Assembly: GCF_003584135.1 (NCBI RefSeq) | Contig: NZ_QXFI01000025.1 | Span: 1 to 64,000 of the forward strand | DNA: 64,000 bases | DNA from: Flagellimonas pelagia | GTDB lineage: Bacteria; Bacteroidota; Bacteroidia; Flavobacteriales; Flavobacteriaceae | Direction of reading: 5' to 3' | Shown here: positions 1-8,865 of the stretch, in pieces | Position numbering within the stretch: the stretch's first letter is position 1 | Layout: the number at the start of each line of letters is the position of its first letter | Made by a program: the position numbers and the translations under genes | Notes under the pieces: model-generated | What the model was told of the DNA's origin: nothing | The model's database searches: none | Seen by the model: only the letters and a program-made list of their open reading frames with translations

Positions 1-180
1 GATCCCAAGACCTCGGTGGTGAACGGGAACAACCAGGTGCACACCTGCAAGAACGTCTACGTGACCGATGGGGCCTTCATGGCCTCTGCCAGCTGCGTGA
101 ACCCCTCGCTCACCTACATGGCATTCACCGCAAGGGCCGCCAACCATGCCGCCCAGGAACTCAAAAAAGGAAACATCTAA
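1..180 (+). CDS. GMC family oxidoreductase, C-terminal fragment (5' end outside window)
   Basis: The first 59 codons are open from base 1 and end at TAA 178-180. The peptide contains VYVTDGAFMASASCVNPSLT followed by MAFTARAANHA, the typical C-terminal signature of glucose-methanol-choline flavoenzymes, in which the Asn of the NPSLT segment lies near the active site. The stop overlaps the start of the next gene (TAATG), so the two are translationally coupled. In this family, a partner annotated as gluconate 2-dehydrogenase subunit 3 is common for periplasmic sugar or polyol dehydrogenases. The substrate cannot be read from this fragment. Base composition is clearly more GC-rich than in the rest of the window. 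Confidence 0.85.
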   Translation, partial: DPKTSVVNGNNQVHTCKNVYVTDGAFMASASCVNPSLTYMAFTARAANHAAQELKKGNI

Positions 181-833
181 TGGAAAGAAGATCAGCACTC
201 AAGAACATGGGGATGGCCTTCGGCTACGCCGTGGCGACCCCCACACTGTTAAGCCTGCTCCAGGGCTGCAAGGACAAACCGGCCTATGCGGAATGGACGC
301 CCGGCTTTTTGGACAAGGGACAGGGACAGGCCCTGGCCACCACCCTGGACGTGATCCTTCCCAGGACCGATACCCCCTCGGCCACCGAGGTGAACGTGCA
401 CGCCTTCATCGACTCCTATCTGGACGAGGTGATGCCCCTGGACCAAAGGGACTTCACAATGATGAAGATGGAGAAGTTCTATGACAGGGCATTGGAGGGC
501 TCCGGCAAGACGGAGCTGGCGGAGCTGGAGGCGGCGGACATCGAGCCGGTGCTCGCCACCTACCTGAAAAAGCGCACCGACGAGGAGGAACAGGCGCACA
601 ACGAGGCGGTGATGAACTACATGCAGGCCATCATGCAGGGGGGCGAGGCCACCCTGGACGACGAGGTGGCGCGCTACACCTTCGCCAACGAGCTCAGGGA
701 CCTGGCCACATGGGCCTACAAGTCCTCTGAGAAGGTCGGCGAGGAGGTACTGGCCTACCTGCCCATCCCAGGGGAGTACATCGGCTGTGGGGACCTCAAC
801 ACCCTTACCGGTGGAAAGGCATGGTCCGAATAG
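180..833 (+). CDS. Gluconate 2-dehydrogenase subunit 3 family protein (Tat-exported lipoprotein)
   Basis: 217 residues, ATG overlapping the stop of the GMC gene. The N-terminus has a twin-arginine pattern (ERRSALKNMG), a hydrophobic stretch and a lipobox-like LLQGC, so it is probably Tat-exported and possibly lipid-anchored. The remainder (VILPRTDTPSATEV, then acidic helical segments, LPIPGEYIGCGDL at the end) matches the Gluconate_2-dh3 family, the small subunit that assists a GMC flavoprotein in periplasmic sugar oxidation. Its role here is inferred from family and coupling. It is strongly GC-rich: in the line 481-540 I count 41 of 60 bases G or C. It is followed closely by a terminator. 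Confidence 0.88.
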   Translation: MERRSALKNMGMAFGYAVATPTLLSLLQGCKDKPAYAEWTPGFLDKGQGQALATTLDVILPRTDTPSATEVNVHAFIDSYLDEVMPLDQRDFTMMKMEKFYDRALEGSGKTELAELEAADIEPVLATYLKKRTDEEEQAHNEAVMNYMQAIMQGGEATLDDEVARYTFANELRDLATWAYKSSEKVGEEVLAYLPIPGEYIGCGDLNTLTGGKAWSE

Positions 834-852
834 CGACAGGAACATAGAATAA

Positions 853-888
853 CAAAAGGGCCTCCCAAACCGGGCGGCCCTTTTTTTA
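853..888 (+). terminator. Rho-independent terminator of the GMC/subunit 3 operon
   Basis: An 8-bp stem AAAGGGCC/GGCCCTTT with an inner CCC/GGG pairing is followed by seven T. It lies about 20 bases after the stop at 833. Confidence 0.85.
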
Positions 889-890
889 TT

Positions 891-939
891 CAAAAAAATA
901 CCTCGGATGATTCTAATGTGGGGTGAACCTTTTCCGAGG
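891..939 (-). terminator. Probable terminator downstream of nrdA (minus strand)
   Basis: Inverted repeat CCTCGGA (901-907) / TCCGAGG (933-939) with a 25-base loop. On the minus strand the stem is followed by TATTTTTTTG (complement of 891-900). It lies 50 bases beyond the nrdA stop and back to back with the plus-strand terminator at 853-888. Confidence 0.6.
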
Positions 940-987
940 CATTTAATCAATAAACACTATCACATGTACCGTAAAGCCCGGTACTGA

Positions 988-3456
988 CTATGATCCACAC
1001 ATCAAGCAGTCATCGTCTGCTTGGCCTTCTTTGGCGCGTGCAATCATTTCTTTCATTTCTTCTGGCGTTAAGGGCTGTATGTCAACTTCCTGTTGACTTA
1101 CAGACATAGCGTTTACATTTATTTCTTCTGCAGCATTGGATGGGGTTTCAATTTCGGCCACAACAGCCACTGGTTCCTCGCTCTTTTTGGTATTGTCCAG
1201 CGTGAATTTAATGGCGTCTACCGCGGCTTTTGTTCTTAGGTAGTACATACCTGTCTTCAATCCGCTTTTCCAAGCATAGAAGTGCATAGAGGTCAATTTA
1301 GCATAATTGGCATTCTCCATGAACAGGTTCAAGGATTGGCTCTGATCAATGAAATATCCTCGTTGACGGCTCATGTCGATGATATCCTTCATGCTGAGTT
1401 CCCAAACGGTTTTATAAAGCTCCTTGATGTCTTGTGGAATGGCATCGATATCTTGTACCGAACCGTTGGCACGCATCAATTCCTGTTTCAGATTCTCGTT
1501 CCAGAGTCCCAGTTTTACCAAGTCTTCCAACAAGTGCTTGTTCACCACAATGAATTCCCCGGAAAGCACTCTTCGGGTATAGATGTTGGAGGTATAGGGT
1601 TCAAAACACTCATTATTCCCCAAAATCTGCGAAGTGGAAGCAGTGGGCATAGGAGCGACCAACAAGGAGTTCCTTACCCCATGTTTCAAGACATCCTTTC
1701 TCAATTTATCCCAATCCCATCTTCCGGATAGTTCGCTGTCCTTTATCCCCCAAAGGTTATGCTGAAACTCCCCTTGGGAAATAGGTGATCCCTTGTAGCT
1801 GGAATAGGCCCCATCTTCCTTGGCCAATTCCATGGAAGCGGTGACCGCTGCAAAATAGAGGGTCTCGAAAATTTCTTGGTTAAGCTTTTTGGCCTCATCA
1901 CTGGTGAAGGGCAATCGCAACATGATAAAGGTATCCGCTAATCCTTGGACACCCAAACCAACAGGTCTGTGCCTCATGTTGGAATTTCGTGCCTCTTCCA
2001 CAGGATAAAAGTTCCTATCGATTACCTTGTTCAGGTTACGGGTGACTTGTTTGGTGACACGGAAAAGTTCTTTATGGTCGAACTCTCCATTCTTTATGAA
2101 CATGGGAAGGGCTATCGAGGCTAAATTACATACGGCCACCTCATCCGGGGAAGTATATTCCAAAATCTCCGTACAAAGGTTGGAGGAACGGATAGTCCCC
2201 AAATTCTTTTGGTTACTCTTGCGATTGGCGGCATCCTTGTAAAGCATATACGGGGTACCTGTTTCGATTTGGGATTCCAGGATTTTTTCCCAAAGGTCCC
2301 TTGCCTTTATGGTCTTTCTACCTTTGCCTTCGGCTTCGTATTTTAAGTAACGGGCCTCAAATTCTTCACTATGGGAATCGAACAAGCCTGGGCATTCATT
2401 GGGGCACATCAATGTCCATTCGGCATCTGCCTCTACCCTTTTCATGAACAGATCGGGAATCCACATGGCATAGAACAGGTCGCGGGCACGCATCTCCTCT
2501 TTTCCGTGGTTCTTTTTCAGTTCCAAGAAGTCAAAAATATCGGCATGCCAAGGTTCCACATAAATGGCGAAACTACCCTTACGTTTTCCGCCACCTTGGT
2601 CCACATAACGGGCTGTATCGTTAAAAACCCTGAGCATGGGAACAATTCCGTTTGAGGTACCATTAGTCCCGGCGATGTAGGATCCCGTGGCCCTAATGTT
2701 GTGTATGGACAACCCGATACCTCCTGCAGATTGCGAAATCTTGGCAGTCTGTTTCAAGGTGTCGTAAATGCCATCGATGCTATCATCTTTCATGGCCAAA
2801 AGAAAGCAGGAAGACATTTGCGGTTTTGGGGTGCCGGAGTTGAACAGGGTCGGGGTGGCATGGGTGAAGTACTTTTTGGACATCAACTCATACGTTTCCA
2901 CTGCGGAATCCAAATCATCCAAATGGATGCCCACGGCAACCCTCATCAACATATGTTGGGGACGTTCGGCAATCTTTCCGTTGATCTTCAACAAATAGGA
3001 ACGTTCCAAGGTTTTAAATCCAAAGTAATCATAGCCAAAATCACGATTGTAGATGATGGTGGAATCCAGCTTTTCAGCATTCTCGGAAATGACCTGGTAC
3101 ACTTCATCCGAAAGTAACGGGGCTTTTTTTCCTGTTCTTGGGTTCACATATTCGTAGAGGTCCTTCATGGCTTCGGAGAAGGACTTTTTAGTGTTCTTGT
3201 GTAGGTTGGAGACGGATATCCTAGCAGCTAGCTTCGCATAATCGGGATGTGTTGTGGTCATAGTGGCGGCGATTTCCGCAGCCAAATTGTCCAATTCCGA
3301 AGTGGTAACCCCATCATACAGTCCCTCGATGACCCTCATGGCCACCTTTACCGGATCAACAAGACCGTTGAGTCCGTAACAAAGTTTTCTAACCCTGGCC
3401 GTGATCTTATCGAACATGATCGGCTCTTTTCTCCCATCTCTTTTAACTACATACAT
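988..3456 (-). CDS. nrdA: Ribonucleoside-diphosphate reductase, alpha subunit (class Ia)
   Basis: 822 residues. Reduces ribonucleoside diphosphates to deoxyribonucleotides with NrdB in the cytoplasm. Residues 1-90 form an ATP-cone ([15 protein letters not shown]). The catalytic core carries the redox pair Cys217 (QMSSCFLL) and Cys443 (VCNLASI), the thiyl cysteine Cys428 in SNLCTEI with Asn426 and Glu430, and the C-terminal shuttle cysteines 817 and 820 (DDDCLMCGS). All catalytic residues are present and the length is normal. The nrdB gene lies 125 bases upstream on the same strand, so both are probably one operon with a hairpin between them. The N-terminal cone implies allosteric dATP/ATP control. 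Confidence 0.98.
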   Translation of the reverse strand: MYVVKRDGRKEPIMFDKITARVRKLCYGLNGLVDPVKVAMRVIEGLYDGVTTSELDNLAAEIAATMTTTHPDYAKLAARISVSNLHKNTKKSFSEAMKDLYEYVNPRTGKKAPLLSDEVYQVISENAEKLDSTIIYNRDFGYDYFGFKTLERSYLLKINGKIAERPQHMLMRVAVGIHLDDLDSAVETYELMSKKYFTHATPTLFNSGTPKPQMSSCFLLAMKDDSIDGIYDTLKQTAKISQSAGGIGLSIHNIRATGSYIAGTNGTSNGIVPMLRVFNDTARYVDQGGGKRKGSFAIYVEPWHADIFDFLELKKNHGKEEMRARDLFYAMWIPDLFMKRVEADAEWTLMCPNECPGLFDSHSEEFEARYLKYEAEGKGRKTIKARDLWEKILESQIETGTPYMLYKDAANRKSNQKNLGTIRSSNLCTEILEYTSPDEVAVCNLASIALPMFIKNGEFDHKELFRVTKQVTRNLNKVIDRNFYPVEEARNSNMRHRPVGLGVQGLADTFIMLRLPFTSDEAKKLNQEIFETLYFAAVTASMELAKEDGAYSSYKGSPISQGEFQHNLWGIKDSELSGRWDWDKLRKDVLKHGVRNSLLVAPMPTASTSQILGNNECFEPYTSNIYTRRVLSGEFIVVNKHLLEDLVKLGLWNENLKQELMRANGSVQDIDAIPQDIKELYKTVWELSMKDIIDMSRQRGYFIDQSQSLNLFMENANYAKLTSMHFYAWKSGLKTGMYYLRTKAAVDAIKFTLDNTKKSEEPVAVVAEIETPSNAAEEINVNAMSVSQQEVDIQPLTPEEMKEMIARAKEGQADDDCLMCGS

Positions 3457-3539
3457 AGTGTTACTCGTGTTTTAGTCGTTGTTGATTTGTTCCTTAGTAC
3501 TGTTAAAAAATTAACATTTTAAAATAAAGGCCATGAAAA

Positions 3540-3564
3540 CCCTCTAAACCTATGGTTAGGAGGG
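3540..3564 (-). promoter_or_regulatory. Hairpin between nrdB and nrdA
   Basis: CCCTCTAAACC (3540-3550) pairs with GGTTAGGAGGG (3554-3564), with one mismatch and one G-T pair, around a 3-base loop. On the minus strand it is followed by GTTTTC, a weak U-run, 18 bases after the nrdB stop. It may be a partial terminator, attenuator or processing site that sets the nrdB:nrdA ratio; which one is inference. Confidence 0.5.
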
Positions 3565-3581
3565 CTGCAATTTTCTAATGA

Positions 3582-4568
3582 TCAAAAATCCGCGTCGAAA
3601 CTAATCTTCTGGGAATCGGAGTCCTTCTCTTTGTTCAGCACCCCTGCCTTTTGATATTCCGATACACGTTTTTCAAAGAAATTGGTCTTCCCTTGGAGGG
3701 AGATCATGTCCATGAAATCGAATGGATTGGTGGCATTGTACACCTTTTCACATTCGAGTTCCACCAACAATCTGTCCGTTACAAACTCCAAGTACTGGGT
3801 CATTAATTTGGCGTTCATCCCGATCAGGCTCACTGGTAGTGATTCGGTAATGAACTCCCTTTCTATATTGAGGGCATCCACAATGATGTCCTTGATACGT
3901 TCTTTTGGTACCTTGTTCACCAAATGTTTATTGTGTAGGTGAACGGCAAAGTCGCAGTGCATCCCCTCATCCCGAGATATCAACTCATTGGAAAAGGTTA
4001 GGCCGGGCATCAATCCCCGTTTCTTCAACCAGAAGATGGAGCAAAAGGCGCCGGAAAAAAAGATTCCTTCCACCGCAGCAAAAGCGATCAAACGTTCGGC
4101 AAAACTTGGTGATTCTATCCATTTAAGGGCCCAATCGGCCTTCTTTTTTATGGCAGGAAAATTTTCAATGGCCTTGAACAAGGTGTTTTTTTCCTTCTCA
4201 TCCTTTACATAGGTATCGATGAGCAAAGAATAGGTTTCTGAATGGATGTTCTCCATCATAATCTGAAAACCGTAGAAGAACTTGGCTTCTGAAAACTGCA
4301 CTTCGTTCACAAAGTTTTCGGCAAGGTTCTCGTTCACGATACCATCCGAAGCTGCGAAAAAAGCAAGTATGTGCTTGATGAAATACTGCTCGTCCTCGTT
4401 CAATTTGGTATTCCAATCGGTAAGGTCTTGATGAAGATCGATCTCTTCGGCGGTCCAAAAGCACGCTTCACATTTTTTGTACCATTCCCAAAGGTCATGG
4501 TGTTGAATGGGAAAGATTACAAATCTATCCTTGTTTTCCTGTAATATGGGCTCAATTGCTTCGGACAT
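3582..4568 (-). CDS. nrdB: Ribonucleoside-diphosphate reductase, beta subunit (class Ia)
   Basis: 328 residues from the ATG at 4568 (MSEAIEPIL). An in-frame upstream ATG at 4697 would add 43 residues with no family counterpart, so I reject it. The protein houses the di-iron tyrosyl-radical cofactor. By alignment in my head to mouse R2 the iron ligands are Asp75, Glu106, His109, Glu167, Glu201 and His204, and the radical tyrosine is Tyr113 in ENIHSETY; the spacings match those of mouse R2. The sequence is notably eukaryote-like ([21 protein letters not shown]), which is usual for Bacteroidota class Ia enzymes. It is upstream of nrdA in the same orientation. Confidence 0.97.
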   Translation of the reverse strand: MSEAIEPILQENKDRFVIFPIQHHDLWEWYKKCEACFWTAEEIDLHQDLTDWNTKLNEDEQYFIKHILAFFAASDGIVNENLAENFVNEVQFSEAKFFYGFQIMMENIHSETYSLLIDTYVKDEKEKNTLFKAIENFPAIKKKADWALKWIESPSFAERLIAFAAVEGIFFSGAFCSIFWLKKRGLMPGLTFSNELISRDEGMHCDFAVHLHNKHLVNKVPKERIKDIIVDALNIEREFITESLPVSLIGMNAKLMTQYLEFVTDRLLVELECEKVYNATNPFDFMDMISLQGKTNFFEKRVSEYQKAGVLNKEKDSDSQKISFDADF

Positions 4569-4771
4569 GTTGTTCTTTATATCGTTATTTAGTTTGGAAG
4601 GAGGTTTCCTCTTGAACAGAGGAGACAAATATTTAAAAATGTTGGTGAAAAGTAAAGGGGCAAACCCGAAAACGGGAGCAAAGTTTTTAACACTCAATGT
4701 TGAAATCTAGGATGGCCAAGCGTGGGCGAAGGGCTGATGAAATCAGGGATCGTGGAAAGATTTCTCAGCGC

Positions 4772-4813
4772 AAAAAAAAGACCAAAAAGTATATTTGAAG
4801 ATACCTTTTGGTC
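4772..4813 (-). terminator. Rho-independent terminator for a minus-strand transcript inside the gap
   Basis: On the minus strand GACCAAAAGGTAT and ATACTTTTTGGTC form a 13-bp stem with one G-T pair and an 8-base loop, followed directly by eight T (complement of 4772-4779). The odd pair is a wobble only in minus-strand RNA, so the terminator is oriented for minus-strand transcription arriving from above 4813. Confidence 0.75.
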
Positions 4814-4892
4814 CAGCCTTTATGATGAACGTGCATATGATTAAGATATTACCAAACAGTACGGCCTCTCCAAGTTGTGCCTTGACAATCCT

Positions 4893-5172
4893 TTATTGTT
4901 CTAGGTAGTTCCCCCGAAACCTAAAATCAATTCCAGATTTGGCCAAACTGAAGATTTTGTCTTGCAAGCGGTTTCCTATAATCAAGAGAATGGTTGCTCT
5001 GGCCGTACAATTTTTGGTAATACAATATGTTAAGAACGTTGGTTGTGAGATGTCATTTTTTGGCAACGACATTGTCCCAGTCGGATCGAATCTTGATTTG
5101 CTTGTGCTCCGATACCGCAGCAAAAACCAAGGCAACAATCAAAATCACAAAAAGAATTATACATTTTCTCAT
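4893..5172 (-). pseudogene. Small secreted or membrane-anchored protein with a frameshift at an A6 run
   Basis: From ATG 5172 the reading frame gives a hydrophobic N-terminus (MRKCIILFVILIVALVFAAV) and stops after 39 residues at TGA (5053-5055), which overlaps a run of six A. Removing one A joins it to the frame that stays open to TAA 4893-4895, giving a continuous 92-residue protein (…SDWDNVVAKNDISQPTFLTYC… ending GNYLEQ). The terminator at 4772-4813 lies about 80 bases downstream in the right orientation. I do not recognise the product. It could be a sequencing or assembly indel, a true pseudogene, or slippage-controlled expression. Confidence 0.4.
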
Positions 5173-5435
5173 CTCAATACATCTTTTAGTGTCCCCTAAT
5201 TTTTGGTAGCGCCAAGATAGATAACAAAAATTCTGGGCCATGTTGGGTATGTATGAACGGTCGCTTTTTGTGTATAATTGGTTTTGGGCATTTTCCCAAT
5301 CCGATCCTGTACACCCAATAATTCCGTTTTTTGTCCCAAAAGCTGACATTTTTCACATGATTTTGCATTTTCTACCAGTTATACGCGTTAAATGTCCATT
5401 AGCACATAATTTTAGATCTGTATTAAGAATAATCC

Positions 5436-5443
5436 TAAATTTG
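5436..5443 (+). promoter_or_regulatory. Candidate Bacteroidota -7 promoter element (TAAATTTG)
   Basis: Matches the TAnnTTTG consensus and lies 22 bases before the ATG of the LytTR regulator. The -33 element is not clear. Confidence 0.45.
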
Positions 5444-5465
5444 AAATAACGTATACCTACACCAT

Positions 5466-6200
5466 ATGTTGGAAGCCGTAATTGTTGACGACGAGATCAA
5501 GGCACTTCAAAGCCTAAGTTGGGAATTGACCAATTTGAGTGATGAGGTGGATATTGTTGCGTCCTTTACCGATGCCCATGAGGCATTGGACTATTTGGAG
5601 CGCAATACCCCCGATTGCCTTTTCTTGGACATTGAAATGCCGGCCATGGATGGTTTTCAGTTTATCAAAAACCTGAAGAACAAGGATTTCCCTGTAGTGA
5701 TCACAACAGCTTATAACCAATATGCACTCCAGGCCCTCAAGAACGAGGCCATCGATTATTTGCTCAAACCCATTGATACGGATGATCTTGAAATTACCAT
5801 TGCCAAGATCAAGCGACACAATGCCAAGAATCTGACCGTTGAACGGCTGGAAAAAATTCTATTGAATTTCAATGCTGAGTCTCACAGCAAAAAAATCACC
5901 ATAAATACTGACGGTAAATTGGTCTTTCTGAACAGCGATGAAATTCTGTTTGCCGAATCCGACGGAAATTATAGTACCATCTTTTTAAAGGATGGGCAAA
6001 AGATCCTGCTCACCAAAAAATTAAAGGAAGTCAATGCGCTTTTGCCTGAAAATAGTTTTTTCAGAATCCACAACTCTTATATCATTAACCTCAACAAGAT
6101 CAAAGAATTCCTAAAAACCGATGGCTATGTGGTTTTGGAATCCAATCATAAAATCCCTGTCTCCCGGCAAAAAAAATCCGACTTTTTGGATATGCTGTAA
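5466..6200 (+). CDS. LytTR family response regulator
   Basis: 244 residues. The N-terminal receiver domain (about 1-118) has the acidic pair Asp8/Asp9, the phosphoacceptor Asp55 in CLFLDIEMP and the conserved lysine in YLLKPID. A LytTR DNA-binding domain follows (about 140-240, with FFRIHNSYIINLNKI and PVSRQKK). The family binds direct repeats upstream of target operons once phosphorylated. The kinase gene begins 15 bases after this stop, so the two form a two-component operon. Nothing in the window tells what they control. Confidence 0.93.
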   Translation: MLEAVIVDDEIKALQSLSWELTNLSDEVDIVASFTDAHEALDYLERNTPDCLFLDIEMPAMDGFQFIKNLKNKDFPVVITTAYNQYALQALKNEAIDYLLKPIDTDDLEITIAKIKRHNAKNLTVERLEKILLNFNAESHSKKITINTDGKLVFLNSDEILFAESDGNYSTIFLKDGQKILLTKKLKEVNALLPENSFFRIHNSYIINLNKIKEFLKTDGYVVLESNHKIPVSRQKKSDFLDML

Positions 6201-6215
6201 CCATCCCAAAACCCT

Positions 6216-8183
6216 GTGGCCATAATAAAGTTCAAACAAATCGACCACCTACATCGAGTACAAAGAACAACTCTGTTTTTTTTGTTTGCTCTTCTTACAA
6301 CTATTGCCTCAAACGGTCAAGACATTCCTGAAGGCTTTAAGGAAAAAGCAGAAACCCTTGCGCAACTAAGGCCCAAAACCTATGAGTCCATAGACGAGGA
6401 ACTCGACCAGGAAAAAAGGGATACCACCTTATTGCGCTATTTTGCCGCCATAAGCAAGGAAAACGATTACTTGGAAGGCGAGGCCTACGCCTTGAACCAA
6501 TTGGGAATGAAGTACAGGAACTATTCCCAATATGAGAAATCGGTCCAGTTGCACGAACAGGCCCTGGAACTATCGGAAAAAGCGAACAATACCGAGATGC
6601 GGGTATTGAGCCTGAATATGTTGGGAGTTGTTTACCGACGCACCGATGCCATAAAGACGGCACTGGATTATCACCAAAAGGCACTTGAATTGGCCGAACA
6701 GGTGGAAAACCCATCGGATCATATCAAAAGGAGCATCAATGTGGCCTTGAACGGCATTGGGAACCTTTACCAGACCTTGGAACAGTACGACTTGGCCATT
6801 ATGCAGTTTCGCCGTGCCTTAAAACTGGAAGAGGAACTGGGCAACAAACTAGGTCTTGCCATCAACCACCAGAACATTGGCCATTGCCTTGAAGAAAAGG
6901 GCGATTTGGATGCTGCACTCGAAAATTATCGAAAATCACTGGCCTATAATGAAGAAATCAACTCAGATATTGGACGTGTGATCTGCAAGAACAGTTTGGC
7001 ACAGATCTATCTGAAACAGGATATGCCCTATGCCGCCTTGGTACTTTTGGAGCCCCTACATGACGAATCCAAAAGAATCGGTGATTATTTCATCGCCTCA
7101 TCGGTCTTCATCAACACTGGTTGGGCACATACCAAATTGGGGAATTACGAAAAGGCCCATGATTTTATTGCGGAAGGCCTTGAAATGGCCAAAACCAGAA
7201 ATCTCCCCAGTAGCATCCTGTACGGGTACCAAAAAATGTCGGAACTGGAGAATGCCCGAGGTGATTATAAAAAAGCGTACGAATTTTACAAAAAAGCAGA
7301 TGAGTATGATGCCGAAATATCCAGTGCCACCAACCTACGGTACATGAACGATATCATCGTTAGGTACGAAGCGGACAAAAAGAACAACCAAATTGCCGTA
7401 CTGGCCAAGGAAAACGAGATCGTTAGGCTAAGGTTGAAGAAAAACCAGACTACGCTGTTGGTGAGCGCATTGATCGTTGGGCTCATTTCTTCCATTCTTT
7501 ATATCCTGTACCGACAATATCAGAGCAAAAACGAAAAAAGGGTACTTACCTTGGAACAGAAAATGCTCCGCAGCCAAATGAACCCCCACTTTTTGTTCAA
7601 CTCGTTGAACTCCATCAAGCTTTACATCATCAACAACGAGCAAAAAAATGCGGTGCACTACTTGAACAAGTTCTCAAAACTGGTCCGAAAGATTTTGGAA
7701 GCCTCTTCACAACGGGAAATTTCCCTAGCAGAAGAGTTGGAGACCGTGGAGCTTTATATGAACATCGAGAATATTCGATTTTCCAATGAAATCGATTTCA
7801 GCATCAATGTGGACAAGGATATCTACATCGACAATATTAAAATCCCTTCCCTTACCCTACAACCATTTCTAGAAAACTCTCTTTGGCATGGACTGTCTCC
7901 CAAGGAGGGCGACAAGAAAATACAGATACGGGTTAAAAGAAAAGACCAAGGGCATGTAACCATCGAAATCATCGACAATGGGGTGGGACGAACCATGGCC
8001 GAAGCCAACAAAGAGAACAGGGTACTCAAAAGAAAATCAGTGGGTATCCATATTACCAAGGAACGACTAGCCAATTTCTCCAAGGATTACCAAAACAAAT
8101 TTGATGTGGACATTGTGGACCTCTTCGACGAAAATGGGAATCCCAATGGAACCAAGGTCATCTTGGACATCCCCACTATTTAG
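6216..8183 (+). CDS. TPR-containing sensor histidine kinase (LytS/YehU type)
   Basis: 655 residues from a GTG start; no better start exists before the signal sequence. Layout: hydrophobic signal segment (about 18-34), six or so tetratricopeptide repeats (about 75-385, recurring LNxLGxxY/ALExxRKAL patterns), a coiled linker, one membrane segment (about 408-428), then the His_kinase domain with His458 in MNPHFLFNSLNS and an ATPase domain with LQPFLENSLWHG and IIDNGVGR. The TPRs are therefore predicted to be periplasmic and the kinase cytosolic, which suggests that a periplasmic protein or peptide is sensed. It pairs with the upstream regulator. The 3' end overlaps the convergent DUF3109 gene by 8 bases. 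Confidence 0.93.
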   Translation: MAIIKFKQIDHLHRVQRTTLFFLFALLTTIASNGQDIPEGFKEKAETLAQLRPKTYESIDEELDQEKRDTTLLRYFAAISKENDYLEGEAYALNQLGMKYRNYSQYEKSVQLHEQALELSEKANNTEMRVLSLNMLGVVYRRTDAIKTALDYHQKALELAEQVENPSDHIKRSINVALNGIGNLYQTLEQYDLAIMQFRRALKLEEELGNKLGLAINHQNIGHCLEEKGDLDAALENYRKSLAYNEEINSDIGRVICKNSLAQIYLKQDMPYAALVLLEPLHDESKRIGDYFIASSVFINTGWAHTKLGNYEKAHDFIAEGLEMAKTRNLPSSILYGYQKMSELENARGDYKKAYEFYKKADEYDAEISSATNLRYMNDIIVRYEADKKNNQIAVLAKENEIVRLRLKKNQTTLLVSALIVGLISSILYILYRQYQSKNEKRVLTLEQKMLRSQMNPHFLFNSLNSIKLYIINNEQKNAVHYLNKFSKLVRKILEASSQREISLAEELETVELYMNIENIRFSNEIDFSINVDKDIYIDNIKIPSLTLQPFLENSLWHGLSPKEGDKKIQIRVKRKDQGHVTIEIIDNGVGRTMAEANKENRVLKRKSVGIHITKERLANFSKDYQNKFDVDIVDLFDENGNPNGTKVILDIPTI

Positions 8184-8745
8184 GATTGCCCTTGGCAACC
8201 TCTTCCAATTCGTTGTACCATGCCTTACCAAATTTTCTGATCAGGGCATCCTTCACGAATTTGTATATGGGGACTTTCAACTCCTTGCCCAAACTGCATG
8301 CCGGATCACATATTTCCCATTTGTGATAATTTACCGCCGTAAACTCGGAATATTCCCGGGTCCGAACAGGGTACAGGTGACATGATATCGGCTTTTTCCA
8401 TTTGGTAACACCATCTTCATAGGCAGCCTCCAATCCACATTTGGCTATCCCATCCTCCGAAAACACCACATAGGCACACTCATTGTTGTTCACCAAGGGG
8501 GTTTCCCATTCACCATCCTCTCCCTTTACAAAGGCACCTTGTTCCTCTATGGTCTTTATACCTTCGGGGCGTAAATACGGTTTAACATCCTGATAAACGT
8601 TCACCAATTTATCCGTTTCGGAATCCTCCAAGGGCGCCCCATACTCCCCACCTACACAGCAGGCTCCCTTACAGGCATTCAGGTTGCAGACAAAATCGTT
8701 TTCCAAGATCTCTTCGGATACGATGGTTTTTCCTATCTGGAACAT
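8176..8745 (-). CDS. DUF3109 family cysteine-rich protein
   Basis: 189 residues from ATG 8745 (MFQIGKTIVSEEIL); an upstream ATG at 8793 adds 16 residues that do not look conserved. Many cysteines are grouped as CNLNACKGACC near the N-terminus, then single ones in NECAYV, AKCGLE, SCHLYPVR and CDPAC. The pattern resembles the YkgJ-like metal or Fe-S cluster proteins. The function of DUF3109 is unknown to me. It converges with the kinase gene and starts divergently from marC. Confidence 0.88.
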   Translation of the reverse strand: MFQIGKTIVSEEILENDFVCNLNACKGACCVGGEYGAPLEDSETDKLVNVYQDVKPYLRPEGIKTIEEQGAFVKGEDGEWETPLVNNNECAYVVFSEDGIAKCGLEAAYEDGVTKWKKPISCHLYPVRTREYSEFTAVNYHKWEICDPACSLGKELKVPIYKFVKDALIRKFGKAWYNELEEVAKGNPK

Positions 8746-8835
8746 ACAGCTCAGTTTTGGGACAAAGGTAGTCCAAAACCCAAAATTTGACATTTTATAA
8801 ACTTTTTAATGTCATCCAAAAGGTTTTTTTACACG

Positions 8836-8843
8836 TACATTTG
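8836..8843 (+). promoter_or_regulatory. Candidate -7 promoter element (TACATTTG) for the MarC gene
   Basis: Exact TAnnTTTG match 22 bases before the chosen ATG at 8866. It lies within the longer alternative reading frame, which supports the downstream start. Confidence 0.5.
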
Positions 8844-8865
8844 CTGTCCGAAAAAAATAGGTGCC

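Larger units (their letters stand above)
4569..5465. other. 897-base gap between nrdB and the LytTR regulator
   Basis: No intact conserved gene. It contains the minus-strand terminator at 4772-4813, a probable frameshifted minus-strand gene at 4893-5172, and a candidate promoter for the regulator at 5436-5443. I see nothing specific in 5173-5430. Confidence 0.6.

Noticed and set aside
4569-4697. N-terminal extension of NrdB
   Set aside because: The added 43 residues have no counterpart in NrdB proteins, and ATG 4568 gives the standard length.
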